A DNA stretch of 64,000 nt from Lunularia cruciata. Taxonomy: Eukaryota > Streptophyta > Marchantiopsida > Lunulariales > Lunulariaceae. The DNA is taken from positions 58,478,657-58,542,656 of the forward strand of contig OX419760.1 of NCBI GenBank assembly GCA_948567375.1, written 5' to 3'. This document shows positions 1 to 11,517 of the stretch, in pieces (the first letter of the stretch is position 1; each line of letters starts with the position of its first letter). The notes under the pieces are model-generated. The model was not told the origin of the DNA and made no database searches. It saw nothing but the letters and a program-made list of their open reading frames with translations. The position numbers and the translations under genes were made by a program.

Positions 1-201
1 TTAGATACCAATGAACACCTGATCTTAACAAAACCTTCCGAGCATGATTTTTTCCTCAAGCCTCTGGATTCATTGACTATAATATGACTTACCCTAAAGT
101 TACTCAGAAGAGGAAACCAGAAATATGGAGAACAGAACGATATTCTTTCATGATCGACGGAGTCTACCAGTGGAAGTTGATTTAGCAGCCCTGTTGATTC
201 T

Positions 202-528
202 ATGGTCGTTGTGTTTGGAATGCAGCTTTTGTGTACTGCAGCTCAATCGTTCCAAAATCCGGACCTGTTTGAAGATGCAGAAAAGTTCGATCCGTCTAGA
301 TTTGAGCGAATGACTGTTATGCCTCACACCTTCTTTCCGTTCGGAGGAGGCGTACGCATGTGCCCTGGTTATGATTTGGCCAAGGTCACGATGCTCATCT
401 TTTTGCACCATTTCCTGAGATACTTACACTGGACTTTACCTGATCCTAATGAGAAGATTGTGTATCATTTCAGTCCTGGTACACTCAAAGGAAGCCCCAT
501 CAGAATCACCAAAGTCAAATCTTTTTAA
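202..528 (+). CDS. Cytochrome P450, C-terminal exon (partial, CYP85-clan-like)
   Basis: The last about 100 residues of a microsomal cytochrome P450, a haem-thiolate mono-oxygenase. The heme-binding loop FPFGGGVRMCPG is clear, with the Cys that ligates the iron. It is preceded by NPDLFEDAEKFDPSRF, the usual PERF-region block, and followed by the L-helix (LAKVTMLIFLHHFLRYLHW). The GGGxRxCPG form followed by LAK fits the CYP85 clan (terpenoid and sterol oxidation), but substrate cannot be inferred. The frame is closed upstream by a TGA at 178-180, so an intron acceptor near 185-235 is expected; the exact exon start is unsure. Residues upstream (KGW-like region) are not cleanly readable, so a pseudogene cannot be excluded. 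The rest of the gene lies left of the window. Confidence 0.72.
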   Translation: MVVVFGMQLLCTAAQSFQNPDLFEDAEKFDPSRFERMTVMPHTFFPFGGGVRMCPGYDLAKVTMLIFLHHFLRYLHWTLPDPNEKIVYHFSPGTLKGSPIRITKVKSF

Positions 529-2267
529 CCACATCCGTGATTCTCTTATGGTTACATTCATAAATTCAAGCTTTTGTGCATAGTTCGTGTACAGATTAGA
601 CTTAGTTTGGAAAGGATAGTCATGCCTCCTGCCAAGGTCGCTAATTAAGAAGCAATTCAACCAGCACATCAATGAAGGAAGGCAGACAAATACATTTTGT
701 GCTTCTCTTATCGCACATAATGAAAATAAAGAATGCAATCTGTTGAAAGTTCCAAACTACGTACCTTTGCATGACCGGTGACTATCCTTACTCTCTAATT
801 TTCTTCAGTAGTTCTCTTCTCCATCTATATTTCATCCACACTAACATCACCAGCCAATCAAGCCCACCAATTTCCACAGAACTTCAGGTGTCTGGAGATG
901 TTGAAGAGATCTACCATGCAATTCTTCTCGAGATGGCCAGATTCGTCATTCAATGTTGTAAGTATTGCCTGCTCCCTCCAAGGAGAGATTATCCTGTTTC
1001 TGGAGTCTTGGTTTTCACCATACATGTAGCGTCAGGTCTTGAGGGTCGCCTCAGGTCTTCACATGCTATCAAATATCAGATGTTGTACTGCATCATTCTC
1101 ACTTCACATCAACTACCAGTATGAAAAAAGATAGCCTGTAGTTCGGGAACTCCTAATTGTGTCTTTGCATATTATATCAGTAGATGATTACAATGTGCGT
1201 TGCAGAGTTCGTGAAGTTCATCATCCTGTACAAATGTAATTCGGGTCCAAAGTTTAATATCTGCCTACTTTGCCCAGATTGTCACTGTTTGTATGAAGAG
1301 CTAAATCTTTATTTGCTTTGTCGATCATACCGTCCTGCATCTAATGTGGCGTTGTGTATCAAGATTCCCTGAATAAACTGCCTGCTTTTTCAATATGAGG
1401 GTTGGAAGCTTGCGATCACACATAGCTGCATTCCGCAGGGCACTTGTGATATAAATCCAACAGGTTGCAACAACTAAATCTAAAAAGAGTTTCAAAGTTG
1501 AATATTCAACATTCTATCATTTACAATACTCAGAAAACTCATTCCAGTATATGAATTCACAGGTTTTTAAAGTTGAATCTTTAAACATTAATCATCGATA
1601 ACAGTCATGAAGTTCTCCTTTCATCATGAAGAAGCTATACTACACAAAATGGAAAGAGAGCAACGCGAATGGGCTTAAAAATTGTAGTAATATTCATAGA
1701 ATGTTAGTAAATTAGACGCTGTTTAAGGGCAGATCAAATCGACTATCTTTTTAATATTCTTGAGGAGTATTTCAGGTGTCGAGGGCGGGTTCCGACATCT
1801 CTCATCATGGGCACTGCTCTATAAACTAAGATTCTTTCATAATCTCATATCCAATTACGTAATATCTAGTATCTTAAAAGTAACAGTACATCAAAACAAC
1901 ATTTTATGCTTGATACAAGTCGAACTTTTGTATTGTTTTCTTTTAATCTTCACAACAGTTTATTCTTGATCTAATAGTATTGATAAGTAATTTAAGCATA
2001 AGCTCAACCCAATATATTATCTAGGAAATATTCATGTAAAATTTAATAAATTTAGCTTACTGATAAAAACATAAAAGAGGAATGTCTAAAATAAATTACA
2101 TAGAATTAGAAGCTCAAAATAGTAAGAAAATAAAATGTCTCTAGTTATGAGATATATTCCCTATGATATCTAGATCTGGGATATTCATATAGTAATCTAA
2201 AACTATATCCTATTTATTAAGATAAAAAGATAAGATAAGTAAAGAGGGGGAAAGGACGATTGAGTAG
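529..2267. other. Intergenic stretch, no recognisable gene
   Basis: Downstream of the P450 stop. Short ORFs on both strands (for example 771-1124 +) show no family signature, and their composition is that of the surrounding DNA. 1,970-2,220 is notably A+T-rich. I see no RNA gene or intact element here. Confidence 0.5.
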
Positions 2268-2690
2268 ACTGCTTGATGGGAAGACCCCATCAAGCAATAC
2301 AAGGAAGAGAAAAGAAGTAAAATAGAGCTACACCCCCACCGCATCTGCAATGCTACACTTAGATATCTGAGCTATGCAAGTCGTAAGGTCTATAAACTCT
2401 TGGAGCATCCAATGAAACATCACTTACTGGGATTGCTCTCCTCTAGATTGTACCAACCAATGCTCTCTATAGCAATGAACACAAGTTGTCTAAAGTATGC
2501 TACAAAGCATGAGTGAGAGTGATACCCTTTGACATCTAATATGATAAGTTCTTATGACTTTTTGATACATGTATCAACTACTGTGTCCATCATTCCATAT
2601 AATTCCAAGGCTAGAAGAACAAAGAGGTGACCTTGTTGCATATCCCTATACATGGATACCTTACATGTTGCTGCTCCGCTTGCTGCCCAT
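2268..2690 (-). repeat. 3' tail of non-LTR retrotransposon
   Basis: This stretch lies downstream (minus sense) of the decayed non-LTR retrotransposon coding remnants. It is similar in patches to 39,094-39,790: the GGGAAGACC...CATCAAGC block, a CATCACCTAATG/GGATTGCTCTCCTC-like block, and a GAACAAAGAGG block occur in the same order. The arrangement suggests it is the 3' untranslated tail of the element family. The end towards 2,268 has no clear poly(A) or tandem terminus. Confidence 0.45.
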
Positions 2691-4370
2691 CCAAGAGGAC
2701 GAGTAATCACCTCATGCAAAATGCGTAGGGTCTATGACCACAACATCTGTCATTGTCACCTAATCATCTCAGACCAAGTATAAGTTTGCTCTACCATGTA
2801 TCATCTGCAAAGCATACAAACTTTCCCTCCAAGCAAGGTATCTGCTCTCTTGTGCCATGGCAAACACTATATCCTTGATGGCATCATGGGTAGTTATCCT
2901 CTTGCCTCTAAAAGGACACCGTGTCATATGGACCATTGTTGCATCTAGTGTAGAACCACACTCGCAAGTGAGTAATGAAGATGTAGATGGGTGGACCAAA
3001 CCTAGGTGGATCCTCATTGTTGTAGAGAAGATAGATGGTGCAAGTTGGAATGCTCTAATCCATGCCGAGCTAGGATCCGAGAGCTTGCACCTTTGCCAAA
3101 GAAAGAACAAAGACATACTCTAGTGGTTTGTATAATGATGAGTCAACTAAGAGAGAATGTAGTGTATGTTGACACGATTGCTCCTTCAAGGAAGATTGCA
3201 AACCTTTGGTCCAATCTGACTGTAGTGAAGCAAAGGATGGAAGGTTCTCTCATGCTTGTGAGGATAGACAATCTCTTGTCTATCAAAATAACACCTAGAG
3301 AGAAAAGGATCCCTCCTCCACCTGGATCACATATGCTTCAAAAATTGGCCTATTAGCAACCACAAAATGGGAGGAAAGAAGGGGTGTCGACAGAACACAA
3401 CTACCCAAAAACACTATAGATGCCATCTCTTCCACATGTGCGGATGGGTAAGGGCCTACCCATTGGCATAGGATGGTTAGAGATGTCTGTCTATATGCCA
3501 AATCCCCAATCACACACTAGAATGTCCTTGGTCCAATGATATCACCAAAGATTTCCATAATCCTCCTATCAAAAGTTCTTAAACGTAATAAGAAAGTCAA
3601 GGAAGGGAGAATTGTGCAAAGAAGGTAATTTGGTAGACATGTAATATTAGAGGAGAGTATACCAAATGCCACATACGGATCTCCTAGTAGAGGAAGTTCA
3701 TCCATATGGAGAATATCTTTTGCAAGGGTACCATATAAGAAGCATGTGACAAAATGCTCGGATCTTAATGACACTCCAAGGATACGTAATCCAATTGTAG
3801 ATGTGCCATACCACTTTGGAAGCTCAAGGTGGAGAGTAGACCTGATGGGTAAATCCACTATAAAGATCATCTGCTTGAAGCAATCTCTAAGATGCTCATA
3901 TACCATCCCTAACAAGCCTCTTGAGGAGAGGCAAGAGGTAATACACAATACTTGTAAAAAAAGTGACCTATTAAGACATAAAAGTTGCTTAGGTTGATAA
4001 TCTACAACCTCTAATGGTACTCACTCTCTTGCCATAAGATGTAGTGACTAATGGAATAGATAGTCTCATCAATGGGACTAGCCATAAACAAAGGATATAG
4101 CATTCATGTTGCTCTAGTAAACCTCTCGCTTGACCTAATATCTTACATTGTCATAATTGAGTAGACTCTATGGTATCTTGTGGCAGAACTTGTCTCCTAA
4201 AACATGCAGTCCTAATTGACTCCGCATGTAGGGCAACTCAATCACTTGCTTGGAATTGAAAAAATCTAGCAGCCACCTCTCTATGTCTTGCATGTCTCCC
4301 TCTAGCATAATGAAGGCACCATCAAGAGAGTAAGAGGAATAAGAACCATGCTAACTCATCCAAGGGATCA
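2691..4370 (-). pseudogene. Decayed non-LTR retrotransposon with RT thumb and restriction-like endonuclease remnants
   Basis: Read on the minus strand, three blocks occur in the order expected for a non-LTR reverse transcriptase. About 4,360-4,230 holds an AW-x-LFLLL...ARHREVAARFFQF segment, as in the region ahead of the RT. 3,948-3,517 encodes an RT thumb-like stretch (ILGVSLRSEHFV, then LPLLGDPYVAFGIL and FDRRIMEIFGDIIG). 3,116-2,769 contains a Cys/His cluster (CECGSTLD...H...C) followed by R-x(5)-HD and, further on, TDVVVIDPT. That matches the zinc-knuckle plus PD-(D/E)XK-type restriction-like endonuclease of R2/CRE-like elements. The catalytic RT palm is missing, and stops and frame changes are many, so this is a dead, internally deleted copy. 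Its paralog lies at 26,372-26,838 (+). Confidence 0.6.
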
Positions 4371-5121
4371 TGTGCCAAACTATCAAGTGATAGGCGAAAA
4401 GCCTATTTAGCCTCATCATGTAGTGTGTGGGGTAGCCTATAGAATAGATATGGACATGGAAATATAGTCTTAAATAACCCCAAAATACAACCAGCTTGAA
4501 ATGCTAGCCACTCCTACAACTAGATCAATATTCCTAGAATGATCAACAATGAGATAGAGAAAATGTGCATAATCTTGAGTATTACCTCTATCGATGTGGT
4601 TGATCACCTCACATGAGCATCCCAAGTAGTCCAATCATAGTCTTTGGGCATCTTTCCCACATGGGTCTTTATCTCTTGCAAGATAAGATGTTGGTGATAC
4701 ACCAGGCATGGTGTATCCTGAGCCACTTTGGGCAGTCCCACATGGAAAATTGTAGCTATGGCTAGCATAAGAATAATGATCGTAACAAATGATGCTCCTC
4801 TCCGTATCTCCCCATACCTACAAAACCACAACCCCTCACATCCCAACTCACATGAGTAAATGCTATCTATCTACACCCTAAAAGCTATTTACTCTTATAA
4901 CTTTCAATTCGATCTCAAAAATTTCAAATGAAGTTCCCATGGAACTCAAGAATGAATGAAACAAAGAGATTAAGAATGGAAATTCCAAACCCATCACTTT
5001 CAATATGATGTAATCAATCTAAACCTAAAAAAATAAATGTACTCATAACTTTCTATTTGATTCTCTATAGCCTTCAATCTAGATGTCAATAGAACAGACA
5101 TTGAAAGATGTCACATTATTT
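4371..5121. other. Spacer between retroelement remnants
   Basis: The ORF at 4,846-4,604 (minus) is unrecognised and may belong to the 5' part of the non-LTR remnant. The rest is A+T-rich with short similar phrases (ACTCATAACTTTC-type, near 4,900 and 5,040). No gene is supported. Confidence 0.4.
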
Positions 5122-5772
5122 GTAACACCGAAGCTAGTTTGCTTGGATGTTGGAGTGATAGTGTTGGCAGTCATAGTTATTTTGGTAGTTACTCATGGAC
5201 TACTTGTTGGCAGTCTGATTTTATCTTAGGGCTATTGATCACATGGTGAGACCTACCATCACTTGCACAGTTGGATATATCATTATTGGTGCCATTAGAG
5301 CTCGATACCTAGGTTGAGCAGAGGGGTATACTTTCAAAGTGCAACTCCAAAGAGCTCATTTCTCTGATGTTTAGCCTTCAAATTCTTGGCTCCGGTGGAT
5401 AGAGGCAAGCAATCATAATTTGGAATCTCTTAGCTAGGGTGAGTATAATTTGACTAAAATTGATGTCAGATTGTTGATAGATTGTTAAGTGAACATTTGA
5501 GTAGAGATCTGATTTGAGGATGAATTGAATGGAAGAATGAATTGATTACTGTGGTATTTTAGAGTTACTCTATGATTTATGTGTGAGTTGTGCATCTATA
5601 GAGTATAAATTTGACCGTGATGTATTTTACGTATATATGCATGACAAAGATAAGGATAATAAACTATTCACTCATATAATATATACAGGTGAGCTCTCCA
5701 AAAATATATAATCTCTTTTCTCTCATCTCTTCTTCTCTCTCTACTCCTGTCTGTGTTTGAAATGATAGACAA
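5122..5772 (+). repeat. LTR-like repeat R1 (solo LTR candidate)
   Basis: Starts TGTAACACCGAAGCTAG and matches, in reverse orientation, 47,690-47,150 (start TGTAGCACTAAGGCTAG on the minus strand) over several hundred bases. The shared start, the lack of coding sequence and a pyrimidine-rich 3' part (5,713-5,755) fit an LTR. The 3' limit (CA near 5,772) is a guess. No clear target-site duplication was found, and no internal element sequence is attached, so a solo LTR is most likely. Confidence 0.5.
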
Positions 5773-6976
5773 GTAAAGATATAAATCAAGTATTACAGTG
5801 GACTATTAAGTGAGTGACATAAATCATTCATATGTGAGGCAAGAACCAAATGAAGAAAACACTATCGTGCAATCAGAGCAATAAAAGAAATAATGGAAAA
5901 GATAAACGCAGAAGTTCTTCTACTTCCTTAGCACTTTCTAAAATAAATTATCTTTCAATGAGAAAACAATGTCTCTGCATCTTGTTACCAAAGCAACATA
6001 TGGAGAAAAGAAGACGTGGTAAAAGTAAACAATAAATAATCCATGAATTCAAAGAATTATGGCTTACAGTCTTTATTTTTGACTGGGGGTTGACATTACT
6101 GTGCATTGCCCTTTTTAACAACGTAAAGGTAGACTCCAAAGTTGGACTTTTGAGGAGAACAACAGTCAATTATTTAAGACGTAAAGGTCTCCTTCATCTG
6201 CAAAGTGAAGGTAAAAGCAAACAGCTTCGCTGACAAGACACCCTCTTGCTTTTATGATGTGGCGAAAAAACCAATGTCTGTGGGCTCGGTGAATGTAAAA
6301 TTTCAGATCTATTACTTCAATAACTCCCCACCACGTTTTCTGAAAGAGGAAACGGACCTCTTTACTCTAGAGCCACGATTTCAACACTTTCGTTAAAGGG
6401 TTTTCGATTATCCAATTGACTAGAATGTCATGAAAAGCAGCATAGCGGAGCAAGAAAGACATCTTCACGAACTCCCAAGCATGTAGTTTGTGTTTTTATG
6501 TGTCCACGAAAATGTATTATAGCGCTTTCATCATAGCCAAAGACATGAACTCACATGCTTTGATTTGCTCACATGTCAAAGTATTCAACAAAAGAGACCA
6601 AGTAATGAAGAGTGGCTTTGGCATAGACAGCAGTGTCCGTACGGGTGTGGAAGAGGCAATTGGTAGTTCTTCTGTTGAATGAACTGTTCGTGGATGGTTT
6701 TGATTGATTGAAGAAAGCTCGGAATATGATGAGTTAAAACTGGTGATGGAGTCTGGCTCACAACGAGTATGGTGAAGGACGTACGACAGTATAGAAGGTT
6801 TAGCAGACTGGGTTTAGAGAGAACAGAGAAGGCGGTTCGCCAAAGCCCGAGGATTTGGAGTCATGTCTACTTACAGTGCTGCCGACTGACTGCATGTGTG
6901 TGCCTTAGCCTGGATCATGATTGCAAGGGGGAGTGGGTCCGTGATTGGTCAAGTTGAAGCCGTCGAATCTCTCAGA
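5773..6976. other. Unassigned stretch upstream of the DUF2921-like gene
   Basis: Only short ORFs (5,850-6,035; 6,205-6,396; 6,488-6,682) without recognisable motifs. Base composition becomes more balanced from about 6,600 onward, as the host gene is approached. Nothing supported. Confidence 0.4.
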
Positions 6977-7279
6977 ATGAACGTGTTGAGGCGTCTCAGA
7001 GGTGAGGATATGTCCAAACAGAGCATCAGTGAGAGGAAGAAAGAGTTGTTGAAGAGATCTGTTGACGAACCTCGCGATGCTTCTGACTGGGTTGACTTTA
7101 CGGGTGGTGCGGAGGAATGTGGATGTCAGCAGCAGCAGTCTATGATAGTGGATTTGACGAATGTCTTGCTTCTTCTTCGATTTGTCATACCTGATGTGTC
7201 CATCGCAACTTTCAAGGGCCTTGGATCAGTGGGAGCTCGACTTGTGGAGGTCCCCTTTGCTGATAATTTTGAGTTCTGA
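6977..7279 (+). CDS. Hypothetical 100-aa ORF upstream of DUF2921-like gene
   Basis: Open from ATG at 6,977 to TGA at 7,279. The first half is charged (RRLRGEDMSKQSISERKKEL), followed by a Cys/Gln patch (ECGCQQQQS) and a hydrophobic stretch (LTNVLLLLRFVIPDV). I do not recognise a family. It lies about 280 bases 5' of the next gene on the same strand and could equally be a fragment of a decayed gene or part of a 5' leader or promoter. Listed because its composition is more gene-like than its flanks. Confidence 0.2.
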   Translation: MNVLRRLRGEDMSKQSISERKKELLKRSVDEPRDASDWVDFTGGAEECGCQQQQSMIVDLTNVLLLLRFVIPDVSIATFKGLGSVGARLVEVPFADNFEF

Positions 7280-7556
7280 AACATCCCCCGCATATATTGG
7301 TAATCTCACGGATTTGGGCCTCGAAGTGGGCTGGAGCTGGGCAACATGATCCACAATTTCTGTCATAACCATGGGAGTTCAGTTGGAGACTTTTGTGTGT
7401 GGACTGCCCAAACTATGTTAATTTCCGCGGCAGAGAGACCGAAAGTAGGCTTGCTCTGTGCAGGAGCGCAGTAGAGTTCTCTCAACCTGGGAGAGGAGCT
7501 TTGGCATGAAGAGCTGAGTTGAGCTAGTTAGCTCAGACAGACAGACACCACCAGCC

Positions 7557-9122
7557 ATGGGAAGGTCGATAGGGTGCAGTCCCAAGTGGGTGCTCTTCTT
7601 GTTCTTCTTTCTTACAATGATTTTTGTGGGTCAAGGTACTGCATTTCAGGCATCAGTTGTTCTTCCGAGCGGGAAGTATAATCTACTGCTGACGAATTGC
7701 CAGGACAAGCTGGAAGAATGGAGCTCACATCAAAGTGTTTCGAGTAGTATCTCTCAAACTAGTACGGGGTGGAACTATTCTTCCGGGATTTTCATCAGAG
7801 GGAAGTGGAGGCAGCAGAATCGGAGTATGCAGCCATTGACTCGTGGTAATAGATTTTTGGCAAGCAACGAAGGTAAATTTGATTTTTTCACCTCCGAACT
7901 CAGCTCATCTGTTCATGGGATACAGAACATTAGCGGATTCATGATTGTTTCCTCGAGCGCGAAAGGACGTCGGGACGGAGTTATCATTCAAGCTTCTGGG
8001 CTTTTTAACTCGGAGAATGGAGAGGTTTGTCTCGTTTGCTGCAGTAAGCCACTTGAAGCCATGGCAGCGAGCTTGCGGAACACAACAATTGCTTCTCCTG
8101 ATGGTTTTATAAATTCTTCTACCTTCGGTTTCTCACAGGAGGAGGACCAGGATTGTAGCACTCGAGGTCTCATGACTCTTGTTGAAAGGAAGTCTGATAT
8201 GAAAGTAGAAGGGAGTCTTGAGAGTATTCGAAATTTTACCGACTCAGCGTGGTTCAGTCCTCTGGTCTTGAGTGGAAAAGTTGTCAACAACCTGGATCAG
8301 GGGTTTCTTTATCGCCAATCGCTTCTCATCACTTCAGGGTTGTTCATGATCGAAGTTGGGATAATCATCTGCCAAATAGTGTACAGCGTCAGGTCTCCCT
8401 CGGGCTACTTCGTCTCGGTGTTGGCTATCTTCATCCAGATTGTGGTCATGAGCATTATTGCTGCAGAACTTTTGTACATCCCTTTGCACCTTCTCACTTA
8501 CAGGAAATTCAAGTATCTGTTTACGCCCTTAGCGCTCATTCCCGGCTTCGCTGTTGTTTTCCTCATCTTGCTCAACTTCCTGTTCCTGTCGTTAATTCTG
8601 AGGAAAAGGCGAGTTGCCAAGAGGAGCAACATTGCGGAGAGACCTCATGAACTAAGATTGGCATCCGTGTGTATCATAGTCTATGGAATCATAGGTGGAG
8701 TTCTATTGTGGCTGGGAAATCTCGGAACATATCTGCAAGTTGTCAGGTGCTGGTTTCTACTCCCCCAGGTGGTGGCGAACGTGTTCTGGGATATAAGAAC
8801 CAAGCCTTTGCATCCTGTTTACATCATAGGCTTGTCCCTTTGCAGGGTAGTCTCCATAGGCTATGACTGTCTGCGTCCAACAATTTATGGCTATGACGAT
8901 CTGACCGATTTTCCTCAGGGCTGGTTCTGGAAAATCACTGCTAGTGTTCTCTTCTTTATGGTTTATGCCCTTATCCAGCAGCGGTACGGAGGCAGATGCT
9001 TCCTGCCCCAACGCTGGTTTGGGTATCAATTGCTGGCACGGTCAAACAACGAATCGACTACTCAGAAGAGCAGAAGACAATCCGGCTCCAAATCGGATGA
9101 TCAGCCTATGCTCGACCTTTAG
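7557..9122 (+). CDS. DUF2921-like (SWEET-like/FLY-related) multi-pass membrane protein
   Basis: Single-exon gene, 521 aa. The ATG at 7,557 (context CCATGG) is followed by a signal peptide (residues 9-29, WVLFLFFFLTMIFVGQG). Residues 30-250 are lumenal/extracellular, with several N-x-S/T sites and the block GVIIQASGLFNSENGEVCLV, like the EG-(V/L)F-(x)n-G-x-LCMV motif of DUF2921 N-terminal domains. From about 256 on, six or seven membrane segments follow (approximately 256-276, 285-307, 320-348, 369-388, 418-437, 458-476). They include LLPQVVANVFWD and, at 474-485, QQRYGGRCFLPQ, the hallmark C-terminal end of DUF2921. Arabidopsis FLYING SAUCER E3 ligases and yeast Tul1 have a related membrane part plus a RING finger; no RING is present here, and the tail is short and polar. 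The lumenal part is shorter than in typical angiosperm members (about 900-1,000 aa). Function unknown; endomembrane location inferred. Confidence 0.72.
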   Translation: MGRSIGCSPKWVLFLFFFLTMIFVGQGTAFQASVVLPSGKYNLLLTNCQDKLEEWSSHQSVSSSISQTSTGWNYSSGIFIRGKWRQQNRSMQPLTRGNRFLASNEGKFDFFTSELSSSVHGIQNISGFMIVSSSAKGRRDGVIIQASGLFNSENGEVCLVCCSKPLEAMAASLRNTTIASPDGFINSSTFGFSQEEDQDCSTRGLMTLVERKSDMKVEGSLESIRNFTDSAWFSPLVLSGKVVNNLDQGFLYRQSLLITSGLFMIEVGIIICQIVYSVRSPSGYFVSVLAIFIQIVVMSIIAAELLYIPLHLLTYRKFKYLFTPLALIPGFAVVFLILLNFLFLSLILRKRRVAKRSNIAERPHELRLASVCIIVYGIIGGVLLWLGNLGTYLQVVRCWFLLPQVVANVFWDIRTKPLHPVYIIGLSLCRVVSIGYDCLRPTIYGYDDLTDFPQGWFWKITASVLFFMVYALIQQRYGGRCFLPQRWFGYQLLARSNNESTTQKSRRQSGSKSDDQPMLDL

Positions 9123-11517
9123 ACAACCTATCTGATCTTCACCGTCTTTGGGTAGACACTTTTGTACTCACATATTTTTAATTAGAGAGAGAACCGATCG
9201 AGAGACTAGAGTCGAACAATTCCTTTTCATGACATTTTCGTTGCATGATAAGTATTCTTCGTCTACTTTTGTGTGGTTGTTTATGGCCCCACCCACGCAA
9301 CTTTGGTCCAGCTTTCTCACGGAGGTCGTACTTTGTGAAAAGGGGAGGAGGTACGTGCCATGAGGTAGATTGAGGTTGACCTAGTAGATGTGGTTGAGCA
9401 ACTTCCGGTGGCAGAGGATAGAACTATTTTTAGTTTCTGTAGATTTCACGCCTGTGTTCAGATCCAGCTTTCCACGAGAGGATGTAAAAAACTGTACTGA
9501 AATAGTTTTCCTAGCAATCAAGAGTTCTGAGAAATACGAGACGAAAGTAAATAGAATGGGGTTATGGATGAACGGAGCAAGCAGAAAAGGGAAGTTGAAT
9601 CTACACAGACAACATCGTGCCATGATTCTAGCACAGCCTTGTGTTAGAGAGTTTTTGGAGTCGTGTGGAGCACGAAGCAGGCTGGCCGCCTGTACTAAAC
9701 AGTGGCCATTGAAAACTGTTCTCTTCTTTCGTCCAGCAGCTTGTTGAGAGTCATTGCTTTTCAGCACCAGGTCTAAACTACACGTGGGAAGAAAGTAGAA
9801 AAACTACAGTGCTGTGGACAACTTCTCAGAGGAGCCAGCCAACTGAATCTGAATGTTATCTGTCACCAATAACTACAACAACTCAAGCATGGTGTCTTAT
9901 CTGCTCTTCAAGCATGACCATTTCCAAATTCTACCAGATGTAGAAACTCCCTCACAAGTATGCACTTTTAGTGTTCTGGATAACCTACAAACTGAGATCA
10001 TACAATCCATGAGCATTCCATGCCACCCATCGATAAGGGCGGCGAGGTAAACCTGACAGTCCGCCAAATGGAAACCCGAGACAACAAGCATGGACATATC
10101 TCGTGTTATGGGTAATGGAGGAGTCTAGCTCACAGCTAGAACCTTACATCACATGTTTGTCTAGTATCGACATACGAGACAAGCAGAAACCGAAAAAATC
10201 AGGAGAAAGGCTCGGGTAGAACTCCTTCTCCGGAAAGCTTTGGCTTTCAAGGCTTTCCGGAGAAGGAGATTCATTTCAAGCTGAGATTTGAGGCTGACGA
10301 TGTGAGACAATTCCTGACTTTGAAGGAGGGAGTGAGATCGGGGTCAAGCCGTATCACTCAACAGCTTTGATTTCCATTTACAAATATCATTTGGATCTGG
10401 GCAATTTGAAAGTATATAGTAGATAAAGCTTGCTTCAACGAGGAGGATGATGATACTCCCAGGTAGACGTAAATCCAGTGTGTAGGTAAGTGCAGGACGT
10501 AGTATGGCTGGCGCTTTTAAAGTCGCCTCGTCCAATCAACATCTACAAACTACGTCATTGCAAGTTTGCTAGAATTTTGCAAGGAGCTGGCTGCCTACTC
10601 CGAGTGGAAAAGCAGGACCTGATGTACTTCAGCACCCTCAAGTGTCCTTCTACCTGCTTAGGATGTCGGGATTTAATCTTATCACTGGAGCTCGTTGTCA
10701 GCCAAATTGGGAGCTTGGACTGGGAACCGTTCTACTCTCGCAAGAAGAAGATAGGTTCTTCTACATGTATACTTATTGCAAGGACTTCCTACGTTCTTAA
10801 TACAAAACCTATGTTCTGGGCAATTCCCCTGGAACCATCTTCAGCTCCCGGTAGCTCAGCACGTTCATTCAAGACATACACAAATCCAGCCCTCCTCTAC
10901 CTCTACCCATATGCGATGAGGGTGTAATCCTTAATAACTTGAGAGTGAAGGGAACAATTCCCTTTCGTCCCCTGAAGGTTGGGAAAGTGACTGGTGTAAC
11001 AGAAATGCCAACCCACTACAGCACAGATGGTAATTGTCACTCATCAGAGCCAAGGACTCAGCATTGCTAGTTGTCTGTTTGCAACAACCTTAGCATACCA
11101 TATCTAAGGGGTAACTCTTGGCAATGAGAAGGGAATTGATATGTGAAACCAGGCACAAAGATTTTATTCCAGCATCTCTTGTTGTCTACTTCATTGCTTC
11201 CTCCAGAAAGTCGTAGATTCAAATTCTACACACATAAGTTACAAATACCTTCTTAAATTCCGGAAGAAATGCTGGACTCCTTGTCTACCATGTTAACGTG
11301 TCATTATTCTTTCTCCCATCTATTAGCCCAGGTTCCGTCAATGTCCTGAGTGCTATGTTGACACGAAGCAGCGATTCAGTTGAGATAAAAACTTAACATC
11401 ATTTACAGAAATCATCATAAACAGGTCGAATCCATGGGCACCTGACGAGTCGTTCTTGCTCCTGTGCAAGTTTGAGTGCATCTATGCACTTCAAATTGAC
11501 GATGAGGTCAGTAGGTG
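9123..11517. other. Intergenic stretch with unrecognised ORFs
   Basis: Contains ORFs 9,388-9,747 (+), 9,767-9,381 (-) and 10,490-10,927 (+, 145 aa). None shows a domain, signal peptide or repeat I can name, and no paralog is apparent in the window. A perfect hairpin lies at 10,222-10,268. The 3' UTR of the DUF2921-like gene should lie in the first few hundred bases. Confidence 0.4.
10222..10268. repeat. Perfect 17-bp inverted repeat (hairpin)
   Basis: Arms CTCCTTCTCCGGAAAGC (10,222-10,238) and its exact reverse complement (10,252-10,268), separated by a 13-base loop. No gene lies immediately adjacent. Too short for a MITE on its own; it could be the footprint of one or a structured element in an unannotated transcript. 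Confidence 0.8.

Noticed and set aside
148..738. Minus-strand ORFs over the P450 exon
   Set aside because: Antisense shadows of the clear P450 reading frame on the plus strand.
7988..9029. Minus- and plus-strand ORFs inside the DUF2921-like gene
   Set aside because: Overlap the long, domain-bearing frame and have no features of their own.
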